A stretch of DNA of 64,000 bases from positions 744,001 through 808,000 of the forward strand of contig NZ_JACTAG010000001.1 in assembly GCF_014763045.1 (NCBI RefSeq), read 5' to 3'. Below are positions 17,999 to 26,017 of the stretch, one piece after another. Each line of letters begins with the position of its first letter. Position 1 is the stretch's first letter. Position numbers and translations under genes: made by a program. The DNA comes from Sulfitobacter aestuariivivens (GTDB taxonomy: Bacteria > Pseudomonadota > Alphaproteobacteria > Rhodobacterales > Rhodobacteraceae). A model generated the notes under the pieces. That model made no database searches. It had not been told where the DNA came from and saw nothing but the letters and a program-made list of their open reading frames with translations.

Positions 17999-18991
17999 TC
18001 ACAGCCTGTCGGGTGCTGCGCGGAGGATCTGCCGGGCACCTGCGTAGATTTCATCGACAATCTCGGACGCGGATTGGATCTTGCGCACCAGTCCGACGCC
18101 TTGCCCGGCCCACAGGGACATGGCGGCGACATCGCCGGTGGTTTCGGGCAGCGGCGTATAGCTTTGATACCTGACAACCGGTGTGCCATCAGGGCGGTGT
18201 CCGATCACCTGATCTTCGTTGGGCCGTTTGCCGGGGTTTGCCGCCCCGTCCGCCTGCCAGTCGGCAGAGGTATCATTCCTGAGCGCCCGGTGCGGTGCAT
18301 CCGGCCAGGCAACATCATAAAGGTCGCGATACCATTCGGTTTGGGTCTCAGCGGCGTTCAGGATACGGGTGCGGTAGGTGTCGTGGATTGTGGCCTCTTT
18401 GCTGGCCAGAAAGCGGGTGCCGATCCAGACGCCTGACGCCCCCAGCATGAGCGCTGCTGCCATGCCGCGTCCGTCGGCGATGCCGCCTGCTGCCACGACG
18501 GGGATATCCACCGCGTCCGCCACCGCAGGCACGAGGGCCAAAGTCGACACCTCGCCCCAGACGTGGCCGCCAGCCTCCCATCCCTGCGCCACGATGATGT
18601 CGGCGCCTGCTGCCTCGGCGGCTTTGGCCTCCGTCACGCTGCCGACGCTAGACAGGACGACCAGACCGGCAGATTTGGCGGTCGAGATGGCATCGCTGTC
18701 CATACCCCAGAACAGGGAAACGGCATGAATCTTGTGGTCGATGCAGGTTTGCAGTTGGTCGCCAAAGGGAAAGGACAGGTTGAGGTTCACCGCAAAGGGG
18801 CGGTCCGTGATGGCCCGGACCTGCGCGATGCCTTGGGCGACGTCAGCAGCAGATTTGCCCCAGAGCGGGATCACCCCATAGCCGCCTGCGTTGCAGACCG
18901 CCGCCACCAGATCAGGACCCGCAGCGCCGCCCATCGGGGCGGACAGGATCGGTTTTTCGATGTCGAGTATTCGGCGCAGATCGGATGTCAT
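17999..18991 (-). CDS. Nitronate monooxygenase-like FMN enzyme
   Basis: A 330-residue TIM-barrel flavoprotein of the 2-nitropropane dioxygenase/nitronate monooxygenase family. It shows PILSAPMGGAAGPDLVAAV at the N-terminus, the FMN-phosphate loop AAGGIADGRGMAAALMLGA and GVWIGTRFLASKEA, and a His in GWEAGGHVWGEV that matches the catalytic position. The family oxidises nitroalkanes, but many members have other or unknown substrates. The gene is alone between tRNA-Asp and the next minus-strand hydrolase. Confidence 0.85.
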   Translation of the reverse strand: MTSDLRRILDIEKPILSAPMGGAAGPDLVAAVCNAGGYGVIPLWGKSAADVAQGIAQVRAITDRPFAVNLNLSFPFGDQLQTCIDHKIHAVSLFWGMDSDAISTAKSAGLVVLSSVGSVTEAKAAEAAGADIIVAQGWEAGGHVWGEVSTLALVPAVADAVDIPVVAAGGIADGRGMAAALMLGASGVWIGTRFLASKEATIHDTYRTRILNAAETQTEWYRDLYDVAWPDAPHRALRNDTSADWQADGAANPGKRPNEDQVIGHRPDGTPVVRYQSYTPLPETTGDVAAMSLWAGQGVGLVRKIQSASEIVDEIYAGARQILRAAPDRL

Positions 18992-19093
18992 GGCGGTAAT
19001 CTCCTTTGGCGGTCGGGTGCGGCAAATCGGGCAAAAGCCGGGTCTTAAGTCAATGTGGGGGTGTTGGGCAAAGGTGCGCAGTCAATGCGCACC

Positions 19094-19963
19094 CTACGGG
19101 AGGAAGTCGAGGAGGGCGGTTGCGGTCTGTGTCGGGTATTGGTCGACGAAGAAATGGCCGCCGGGCAGGGGTGTGCTGCGCATGTTGCTCAGCCGATCTG
19201 CCCATGTATCCGCCACCTCGTACATCTTGCCCATAGCGCCGTCTGTGCCCCACATCACAAGGGATGGGCAGTCGATGGTGCGGTGCAGATCGGCGGCGTC
19301 GAGGTCAAAGTCGATGTCGAGGGCGGCGCGGTAGTCGTTGCACATGCCCCGGATCGCCTCTGGTGTGCGCCACGCGGCGCGATAGGCGGCAAGTGCGAGT
19401 GGATCAAAGTCGGACAGCGGGGTGCTGCCCCAGGCCATCAGGCTGGCCTCAAAATAGGTATCCGGATCGTGGCCGATCAGGGTTTCGGGGAAGGGGGTGG
19501 GTTGGGCCAGAAAGAACCAGTGATAATAGGCGCGGGCGACGTCCTGGCGCAGATCGCTGAGCAGCAGGTGAGTTGGGATGATGTCCATCACGGTGAGCGT
19601 GTCGATGCGGGCAGGCGCGTCGAGCGCCATGCGGTGCGCGGTGCGCCCGCCCCGGTCGTGGCCCACGAGATGGAAGGTGTCAAAGCCAAGATGGGTCATC
19701 AGGGCCAGTTGATCGGTGCCCATTTCACGAAAGGAATACTGGGCCGTGTCCTGCGGTTTCGAGCTGGCGCCATAGCCGCGCAGATCAGGCGCAATGACGG
19801 TGAACCGCTGCGCCAGTGCGGGGGCCACGGCGTGCCACATGGCGTGGGTTTGGGGAAAGCCGTGCAGCAACATCACAGGCGGGCCGCTGCCGCCACGGGC
19901 ATAAAAGATCTGCTGGCCGTTCACATCTGCCACGTCGGTTTGAAAGTCGGGGAGGAGGGTCAC
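19094..19963 (-). CDS. Alpha/beta hydrolase, haloacetate dehalogenase-like
   Basis: A 289-residue hydrolase. The oxyanion segment LLHGFPQTHAMWH, the nucleophile elbow GHDRGGRTAHRMALD (Asp nucleophile followed by Arg and a second Arg three residues on) and the later YYHWFFLAQP resemble the fluoroacetate dehalogenase FAcD, where these Arg residues hold the carboxylate and the His-Trp pair holds fluoride. The catalytic His is in LPGGHFF. Related epoxide hydrolases share the fold but use different lid residues. Substrate specificity is an inference from these motifs. Confidence 0.82.
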   Translation of the reverse strand: MTLLPDFQTDVADVNGQQIFYARGGSGPPVMLLHGFPQTHAMWHAVAPALAQRFTVIAPDLRGYGASSKPQDTAQYSFREMGTDQLALMTHLGFDTFHLVGHDRGGRTAHRMALDAPARIDTLTVMDIIPTHLLLSDLRQDVARAYYHWFFLAQPTPFPETLIGHDPDTYFEASLMAWGSTPLSDFDPLALAAYRAAWRTPEAIRGMCNDYRAALDIDFDLDAADLHRTIDCPSLVMWGTDGAMGKMYEVADTWADRLSNMRSTPLPGGHFFVDQYPTQTATALLDFLP

Positions 19964-20034
19964 GGGGGCAAAACCTTTCGCTGCTGGGTTGAGTGCAGCT
20001 TAACAATCTCGGCATGGGAAGTGTAAGAGGGGGG

Positions 20035-20982
20035 ATGACCGCGCCCGCATCCTCACGCCTTGGTATCTATTGCATGTTGGGGGGGATGTTTCTCATTTCC
20101 ATCAATGACATGCTGATCAAGTCGCTGTCGGGGGGCTATTCGCTGCATCAACTGGTGCTGATGCGGTCGTTGGTGGGGGTCTTCTTTACGCTGTTCATGC
20201 TGAAGATGGAGGGCGGGTTTGCGGTGCTGCGTACGGGGCGCCCGGGGTTGCATCTGCTGCGCGCGCTGCTGATCGTTTTTGCCAATACGTCGTTATATGC
20301 AGCAATCGTGTCGATGCCTTTGGCCACGGCGACGGCGCTTTACTTTGCCTCACCGCTGTTTGTGACGCTGTTGTCGATCCCGGTGCTGGGGGAACGGGTG
20401 GGCCCGCGCCGGTTTGCGGCAGTGGGGATCGGGTTTGCCGGGGTGCTGACGATGATGGCCCCGCAACTGGCGGGCAAGGGGGACATTGGTTGGGTGATGA
20501 TCCTGCCGGTGATGGCGGCGGCGGGCTATGCGTGCATGGCGGTGCTGACGCGCAAACTGGGAGCGACCAGCCGCGCCTCGGCGCTGGCGATACATTTGCA
20601 GGTGGCGTTTGTGATCGTGAGCCTTGGTGTCTGGGCGGTTGCCGGTGATGGGCGGTTTGCGGAAGGGACGGACAATGAGAGCGTGCGGTTCCTGTTGCGG
20701 GCATGGGTCTGGCCTGAGACGGGGGATCTGGCGGCCATCGCGGGGCTTGGGGTGATGTCGGCTGTTGTGGGCTATCTGATGACGCAGGCCTACCGGTTGA
20801 GCCGCGCCTCAACCGTGGCGCCGTTTGAATACGTGCTGCTGCTGTATTCGCTGTTCTGGGGGTGGAGCATTTTTGGCGAATGGCCGGAGCCGACGGTCTT
20901 TATCGGTGCTGCGGTGATCATCGCGGCAGGTGTCTATGTGTTCATGCGCGAGGACCGGGTGAAGGCCACGCGGCGCACCTGA
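20035..20982 (+). CDS. DMT superfamily (EamA) transporter
   Basis: A 315-residue membrane protein with about ten hydrophobic helices in two EamA repeats (first from IYCMLGGMFLISINDML, second from MILPVMAAAGYACMAVLT). Such proteins usually export small metabolites or amino acids. The ATG at 20035 follows AGAGGGGGG closely; upstream in-frame starts at 19993 (GTG) and 20014 would add a non-conserved stretch. It is divergent from the hydrolase gene, with about 70 bases between the starts. Confidence 0.85.
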   Translation: MTAPASSRLGIYCMLGGMFLISINDMLIKSLSGGYSLHQLVLMRSLVGVFFTLFMLKMEGGFAVLRTGRPGLHLLRALLIVFANTSLYAAIVSMPLATATALYFASPLFVTLLSIPVLGERVGPRRFAAVGIGFAGVLTMMAPQLAGKGDIGWVMILPVMAAAGYACMAVLTRKLGATSRASALAIHLQVAFVIVSLGVWAVAGDGRFAEGTDNESVRFLLRAWVWPETGDLAAIAGLGVMSAVVGYLMTQAYRLSRASTVAPFEYVLLLYSLFWGWSIFGEWPEPTVFIGAAVIIAAGVYVFMREDRVKATRRT

Positions 20983-21083
20983 GCGGTTGGCACTGATCTG
21001 CACGTCTTGCGAGAATTTTGCCGGACCGCGCGCGATTGCCCTTAGACTGAGACGGGAATCATAGCGTCTTGGGGGACACCATC

Positions 21084-22760
21084 ATGAAAAAGTATCTATT
21101 CGCAACGGTCGCAGCCATCGCCCTTTTGCCCGGCGTCTCCCGGGCTGAGATGTCGCTGGTGCGCATTGCAACGATGCCGGACGGGGCGGAGGTGACCGGG
21201 ATTTCCACCAACGCGATTGGGGATCTTTTCCTTAATGCGCAGCATCCGGGTGGCAAGAACACCTTTAAGGACGACGCACCCGCCGCGCTTGTTGGATATG
21301 TGGCGCGGTTTGACGCCGCCAGCCCCGGCATGCCCATTCCGCCTGAAGATCAGCGCGCTGATCTGCAGGTGAATTCCGGCCAGTACGTCACCTTTGGCAA
21401 AGCTGGGGATGCGCTGGGGTCGGGTGAGGTTTTCGGGGGTGTCTATGACGCGGCGGGGGCGTTGATGTATGTCTCGAACGCGCCGGATTTCAACGGGTTT
21501 GTGCCGACGGGCGCCAACACTGCCTATCTCTACACGGGCTGGGAAGGTGCGGGCCGCGACGGGGCCAGCGCGATCTCAAAAGTGGCGCTCAGCCGCAGGG
21601 ATGGGGTCTGGCAGGCGGATCTGTCGCAATCCAAGATGCTGGATCTCAGCTCGGTGCATGGGGGGGCGGTGCTGTGTTCGGGCACGATCACGCCCTGGGG
21701 GACGCCGCTGCTGGCGGAGGAATATTTCTTTTACAATTCTGCCACATGGAACCACCCGGACAACCATGATGAGGATGAACGCGCGGGTTTTGCGGGCGGC
21801 AATGACATCAACTACATCAAGCCCAAGAACATGTCGCAGTATCTGGGGAAGATGGCGAACCCGTATCGGTATGGCTACATGATCGAGATCAACAATGCGG
21901 CATCCGCGGATGATGAGCAGTTGGTCAAGCATTATGCGACCGGGCGGCTGAGCCATGAGACCGCAGCGATCATGCCGGATAACCGGACGATCTATATGAC
22001 GGACGACGACAGTGCTGTGTACAGCCACGAGACCTATAACACCGCATCGGGTGGCGTGTTTTTCAAGTTCGTGGCGGATCATCCCGGTGATCTGAGCGCG
22101 GGGACGCTGTATGCCGCAAAGATGATGCAGGACGACACCGCCGATCCCGACAAGGCGGGGTTCGACATCACGTGGATCGAACTGGGGCACGGCAACAATG
22201 CACAGATTGAGGCCTGGGCGGCGGAGTATGATGACGTGACTGTTGCCGATTACGTTGACGGGCAGACCAGCTATCTGTCGGACGATGCGATCCGCGCCCA
22301 TGCGGCCGGAACGGCACCGGATGCGCGCGCGGCTTTTCTTGAATCGCGGCGCACGGCGGCTGCCATGGGGGCGACCAATGAGTGGGACAAGCTGGAAGGG
22401 GTCACGACGCATGGTGACAAGGTCTATATCGCGGCGTCTGCACTGGCCTTTACGATGGACAAAAGCTGGGGGCACAAGGACTGGTCAACAGGCGAGATCG
22501 ACACCAGCAATGGCGGCGATATCGCGTTGAATGCCGAAGGGTGCGGCGGAACCTACGTGTCGACCGTTGGGGCGGATTACAACATCACGCGGATTGAGCC
22601 TTATGTCATCGGTCAGACCGATGCCGAGGGGCGCTGTGTGGCGGATCTGCCGGCCAATCCCGACAACATCGTCACCCTCAACGATGGCACGTTGCTGATA
22701 GGCGAAGACGCCGGGCCCAAGCGGCATGACGTGGACATGCTGTGGATGGTCAAAGGCTAG
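21084..22760 (+). CDS. PhoX-like (DUF839) secreted protein
   Basis: A 558-residue exported protein beginning with a Sec signal peptide (YLFATVAAIALLPGVSRA) rather than the twin-arginine signal usual for PhoX. The body is a beta-propeller-like repeat protein with PhoX-type motifs: SHETAAIMPDNRTIYMTDDD near 295-315, TNEWDKLEGVT near 435 and ANPDNIVTLNDGTLLIGEDA near the C-terminus. PhoX proteins are Ca/Fe alkaline phosphatases; it is not certain that this member is an active phosphatase. It ends four bases inside the convergent LysR gene. The ATG at 21084 has GGGGGA seven bases upstream. Confidence 0.8.
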   Translation: MKKYLFATVAAIALLPGVSRAEMSLVRIATMPDGAEVTGISTNAIGDLFLNAQHPGGKNTFKDDAPAALVGYVARFDAASPGMPIPPEDQRADLQVNSGQYVTFGKAGDALGSGEVFGGVYDAAGALMYVSNAPDFNGFVPTGANTAYLYTGWEGAGRDGASAISKVALSRRDGVWQADLSQSKMLDLSSVHGGAVLCSGTITPWGTPLLAEEYFFYNSATWNHPDNHDEDERAGFAGGNDINYIKPKNMSQYLGKMANPYRYGYMIEINNAASADDEQLVKHYATGRLSHETAAIMPDNRTIYMTDDDSAVYSHETYNTASGGVFFKFVADHPGDLSAGTLYAAKMMQDDTADPDKAGFDITWIELGHGNNAQIEAWAAEYDDVTVADYVDGQTSYLSDDAIRAHAAGTAPDARAAFLESRRTAAAMGATNEWDKLEGVTTHGDKVYIAASALAFTMDKSWGHKDWSTGEIDTSNGGDIALNAEGCGGTYVSTVGADYNITRIEPYVIGQTDAEGRCVADLPANPDNIVTLNDGTLLIGEDAGPKRHDVDMLWMVKG

Positions 22761-23647
22761 CGCGCGGCAAAGCGGTTTGCCAGAAAGTCCACGAATGTCC
22801 TGATGCGGGGCGCCAGATTGCGGCGCTCTGCAAAAGTGACGGCGACGTCGGCATGGGCCTGAGCATAGGACGGAAAGAGGTGCACCAGATCGCCGGACGC
22901 GACCTTGTCAGCGACGATATAGGTTGACAGCCGCGCGATGCCCAGCCCGGCGAGGGCGGCTTTGAATACAGCGTCGGCGCTGTTGCCTTTGAAGCTGCCG
23001 GTGGCGTGCACGCGGGTGGGCGTGCCGTCCAGCGTTGCCTCCCAGGCGTTGCGGCCAAAGCTGTTTGAGGTCCGCAGGCAGTTGAAGTCAGCCAGATCTG
23101 CAAAGGTGCGGGGCGTGCCGTGGCGCGCCAGGAACGCAGGGGAGGCACACAGGATGCGTTCGTTGCGCATGATCTTGCGCACGATGACGTTGGGGTTGGT
23201 CAGTTGTTCGGCAAAGTTGATTGCGGCGTCGAATTGTTCTTCCTCCAGATCAATGGAGCGATCGGTCAGTTCAAGCGAGAGGGTGATGTCCGGGTTTTGC
23301 GCCAGAAAGTCGGGCAGGGCGGGGATCAGTTGGTATTTGCCAAAGGCGACGCTTGCGGCCACGCGCAATTCGCCCTTTGGGGCAACATCAACGGCTGAGA
23401 TGTATTCTTCGGCCTCAAAGAACTTTTCCGCAACGGCCCGGCATTTTTCGAAAACCGCGCGCCCCTCCGGGGTGAGGGTCACGCCCGAACGGGAGCGGCG
23501 CAGCAAGCGTTGGCCCACGTGATCTTCGAGATGGCCGATCTGTTTGCTGACGGCGGAGGGCGTTTGCCCGCTGGCACGCGACGCGGCCGAGATGCTGCCC
23601 ATCTCGACCACCCTGACAAAGGCGAGCATCTGGCTTGAGACATCCAT
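22757..23647 (-). CDS. LysR-family transcriptional regulator
   Basis: A 296-residue LysR regulator. Residues 1-60 are the winged helix-turn-helix (FVRVVEMGSISAASRASGQT, then PSAVSKQIGHLEDHVGQRLL), and the rest is a substrate-binding-like domain. The ATG at 23647 starts the conserved MDVSSQMLAFV; a longer frame to 23767 is not conserved in type. The convergent neighbour encodes the PhoX-like protein. Upstream, 13-bp direct repeats at 23730-23761 could be its own operator. The inducer is unknown. Confidence 0.9.
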   Translation of the reverse strand: MDVSSQMLAFVRVVEMGSISAASRASGQTPSAVSKQIGHLEDHVGQRLLRRSRSGVTLTPEGRAVFEKCRAVAEKFFEAEEYISAVDVAPKGELRVAASVAFGKYQLIPALPDFLAQNPDITLSLELTDRSIDLEEEQFDAAINFAEQLTNPNVIVRKIMRNERILCASPAFLARHGTPRTFADLADFNCLRTSNSFGRNAWEATLDGTPTRVHATGSFKGNSADAVFKAALAGLGIARLSTYIVADKVASGDLVHLFPSYAQAHADVAVTFAERRNLAPRIRTFVDFLANRFAAR

Positions 23648-23729
23648 CGTGTGACCCGTTCCTTTCCCTGCAGGCAAGGCCCCTATGCGTGGCAGAGGGC
23701 TTTCGTTCAGGGGACTGTTTGCGCTACCT

Positions 23730-23761
23730 CTGCAGTGCAGCATGAATACTGCAGCGCAGCA
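23730..23761. promoter_or_regulatory. 13-bp direct repeats upstream of the LysR gene
   Basis: CTGCAGTGCAGCA (23730-23742) and CTGCAGCGCAGCA (23749-23761) differ at one base and are spaced by 19 bases, close to two helical turns. They lie 83-114 bases upstream of the LysR start and could be bound by that regulator. The 481-bp gap around them (23648-24128) has no credible gene but also carries the small RNA candidate. Confidence 0.45.
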
Positions 23762-23909
23762 ATGCACAAAAAGATGATCGCGTCCTGACCGTCGCGGGAA
23801 CCCGCAAACTGACTATGAGACAGGCAGCTTCGCGCGCGGTTCGCCCAAGACTTGGGCAGTTGAAAGATGGTCCGTACGCCGCGTCGCCTAAGTGGCGGCA
23901 CTGGAATTT

Positions 23910-24030
23910 GATATGCCCTGAGCGGGGATCTGACGCCGCTCAGTCCAACGATTTAACGGTCCTTCCTCCCGGAACCCGTTATGACTGGCCGGTTCGCCCA
24001 TCCTCCTCCCGGGTGGACCGGCCCTTTTTT
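23910..24030 (+). ncRNA. Candidate small RNA with CCTCC-containing hairpin loops
   Basis: Three consecutive hairpins on the plus strand: CTGAGCGG/CCGCTCAG (23918-23943); a bulged stem at 23955-23980 with loop TTCCTCCC; and a 13-bp stem at 23987-24023 whose 11-base loop is ATCCTCCTCCC, followed by TTTTTT. No ORF lies upstream on this strand to explain a terminator. Anti-Shine-Dalgarno CCUCC loops over a terminator are the hallmark of alphaproteobacterial 'cuckoo'/CcsR-type small RNAs. The 5' end is a guess and no promoter was identified. Confidence 0.65.
23987..24030 (+). terminator. Rho-independent terminator (3' end of the small RNA candidate)
   Basis: GGCCGGT (23987-23993) pairs with ACCGGCC (24017-24023); six further pairs (two wobble) extend the stem inward, and TTTTTT follows at 24025-24030. 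Confidence 0.85.
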
Positions 24031-24128
24031 CCCAAATTACAGGCGCGGTTTGGTTGCTTTGCGGCCATTGCGGACAGATAGGCCGATTTGTGGTAGTGTG
24101 CTGCATTAATCATAAACTGGATTCCGGC

Positions 24129-24914
24129 ATGCAGGACAAATGGACTGACGGCGACGCGTACGAGATGTATGTCGGGAGGTGGAGCAGAAAGACAGGGCGC
24201 AAGTTCTTGTCCTGGCTGGATCAGGACGCGGGATTGCGCTGGCTTGACCTGGGGTGTGGGACCGGTGCGCTGACGGCGCAGATCCTGCAGGAGTGCGCGC
24301 CAAGGTCGGTTGTTGGCGTCGAACCGTCAGAGGGTTTTTTGAAACTTGCGCGGCAGCACACGGATGATCCGCGCGCCGCGTTCCGGCAGGGGTCAGGTGA
24401 TACCATTCCGCTGGAGGATGGCTCTGTTGATGTGGTCGTGTCGGGGCTGGTGCTGAATTTCATCCCGGACAAACCCAAGGCCCTGGCCGAGATGATGCGC
24501 GCCGTTGAAAAGGGCGGGACGGTGGCGGCTTATGTGTGGGATTATGCGGGCCACGTTCAGTTCATGCGCTACTTTTGGGACGCGGCAGTCGCGCTTGACC
24601 CTGCTGCCCGTGACAAGGATGAAGGCGTTCGATTTCCGATTTGCCGCCCCGATGCATTGGCCGCGTTGTTTTCAGACGCGGGACTCCGGGACGTCACGAC
24701 TGCACCTATTGATGTCGTGACGCCATTCGCAGATTTCGAAGACTACTGGACACCTTTTCTGTCTGGTATCGCGCCTGCGCCGGGCTACTGCGCCTCTTTG
24801 GACGATGCAGCACGCGCGAAATTGAAAGAGCGCCTGATCGAGACCCTGCCCACGGACCCGGATGGGATGATCTTGATGGCCGCGCGCGCATGGGCCGTAC
24901 GGGGGACGCGGTAG
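24129..24914 (+). CDS. Class I SAM-dependent methyltransferase
   Basis: A 261-residue methyltransferase. The SAM-binding motif I is LRWLDLGCGTGALTAQIL (near residues 35-52), followed by VVGVEPSEGFL (motif II) and DTIPLEDGSVDVVVSG (motifs III-IV); it resembles UbiE/Methyltransf_11 proteins acting on small molecules. I start at the ATG at 24129 because the protein from there matches the usual N-terminus (DKWTDGDAYEMYVGRWS). The longer frame to 24054 runs over the small RNA region. The substrate is unknown. Confidence 0.82.
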   Translation: MQDKWTDGDAYEMYVGRWSRKTGRKFLSWLDQDAGLRWLDLGCGTGALTAQILQECAPRSVVGVEPSEGFLKLARQHTDDPRAAFRQGSGDTIPLEDGSVDVVVSGLVLNFIPDKPKALAEMMRAVEKGGTVAAYVWDYAGHVQFMRYFWDAAVALDPAARDKDEGVRFPICRPDALAALFSDAGLRDVTTAPIDVVTPFADFEDYWTPFLSGIAPAPGYCASLDDAARAKLKERLIETLPTDPDGMILMAARAWAVRGTR

Positions 24915-25087
24915 GCTGACATGTCCGCGATGCGGCAGGTGAGAGAAGTTTGAAGGGTCAGGATCGGCGCGGCGCCCGTCGATCATTTTCTATGAGGCGC
25001 GAAGGGCGTTTTACCAAATCGAGCGCAGGCTTTAGGTCTGGCAGGGCAGAGAACAGGCACATGGGGTCATCCGCTGGGGGAAGGGAC

Positions 25088-25948
25088 ATGCCTAAGATAT
25101 TCGATTGCTTTACTTTTTATAACGAATTGAGATTGCTGGAACTCCGCTTGCAGCTGCATTGGGACAGCGTTGATCGTTTCGTCATCGCAGAGGCGACCCG
25201 GACGTTTCAGGGCCAGCGCAAGTCGCTGTTCCTGCTGGACGCGAAAGAGCGGTTTGCCCCGTACTGGCATAAGATCGAACATCTTATCATCGATGACATG
25301 CCCGAGACGCAAAACAGCTGGGATCGCGAATACCACCAGCGCAATGCGCTGGGGCGTGGTTTGGCGGCTGCATCATCCAGCGACATTGTTTTGTTGTCCG
25401 ACGTTGACGAGCTGATCCGACCTGAGGTTCTGTCTGACCTCAAAACCCGACAGCTTGGGCCAAGAGATATCTTGTGTTTCGAGCTTGACTGGTACGCCTA
25501 TTATCTGAATTTCAAGCGGGCTGAAAAATGGCTGCGCCAAAGTCCCAGAGGTATACTGAAAGGAAGCCTGTCGCGCTTTCAGTCCCTTCGGGAGGTGCGC
25601 GGCCCCGTCACGTCATTTACGCGCGACTTTGTGCGGGCGTGCAAGACAAACTGGTCGTTTGGCAAATTCATGAAACGGCGGCTTGTTCCTGATGCGGGCT
25701 GGCATTTGACGTGGCTTGGCGGAACAAGTGCGATTGTAGACAAAGCGCGGGCGATCTCTGTTCACAGCAGCATGACCAATAGCGGCGACGATCTGTCCGA
25801 GACCTTTTTGAAACAGCGCGGTGCAATAGAGCAAGGGCAGGGAACGGATGGGTTTTCGCCCGTCGCACTGGATGCGTCCTATCCACAGATCATTCTGGAC
25901 AACACGCAGCAGTGGGAAGATTTGATCTTCAGGGGCGGCACCCCTTGA
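25088..25948 (+). CDS. Glycosyltransferase family 17-like protein
   Basis: A 286-residue protein resembling GT17 (beta-1,4-N-acetylglucosaminyltransferase-type) enzymes: it opens with KIFDCFTFYNELRLLELRL, then FVIAEATRTFQG and the DxD motif SDVDELIRPE near residue 107, which binds the metal-nucleotide sugar. The GWHLTWLGG segment near 205 is also typical. No signal peptide is visible, so it should act in the cytoplasm on a surface-glycan precursor. The ATG at 25088 has AAGGGA just upstream. No other glycan genes are adjacent. Confidence 0.82.
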   Translation: MPKIFDCFTFYNELRLLELRLQLHWDSVDRFVIAEATRTFQGQRKSLFLLDAKERFAPYWHKIEHLIIDDMPETQNSWDREYHQRNALGRGLAAASSSDIVLLSDVDELIRPEVLSDLKTRQLGPRDILCFELDWYAYYLNFKRAEKWLRQSPRGILKGSLSRFQSLREVRGPVTSFTRDFVRACKTNWSFGKFMKRRLVPDAGWHLTWLGGTSAIVDKARAISVHSSMTNSGDDLSETFLKQRGAIEQGQGTDGFSPVALDASYPQIILDNTQQWEDLIFRGGTP

Positions 25949-25976
25949 TTGCGGGACGTTGAGACGAAAGGTTCGG

Positions 25977-26004
25977 CCCCCATCGCCTGACAAAACGATG
26001 GGGG
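25977..26004. terminator. Possible bidirectional terminator hairpin between convergent genes
   Basis: CCCCCATCG and CGATGGGGG form a perfect 9-bp stem with a 10-base loop, 14 bases after the dipeptidase stop and 28 bases after the glycosyltransferase stop. There is no clear T-run on the plus strand; on the other side four T bases lie in the loop only. It may be a stabilising hairpin. Confidence 0.4.
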
Positions 26005-26017
26005 GATGCACCCGTTT

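Noticed and set aside
23815-24081. 88-codon plus-strand ORF over the small RNA candidate
   Set aside because: It begins without a ribosome site, contains the hairpins and terminator of the small RNA, and has random-looking composition.
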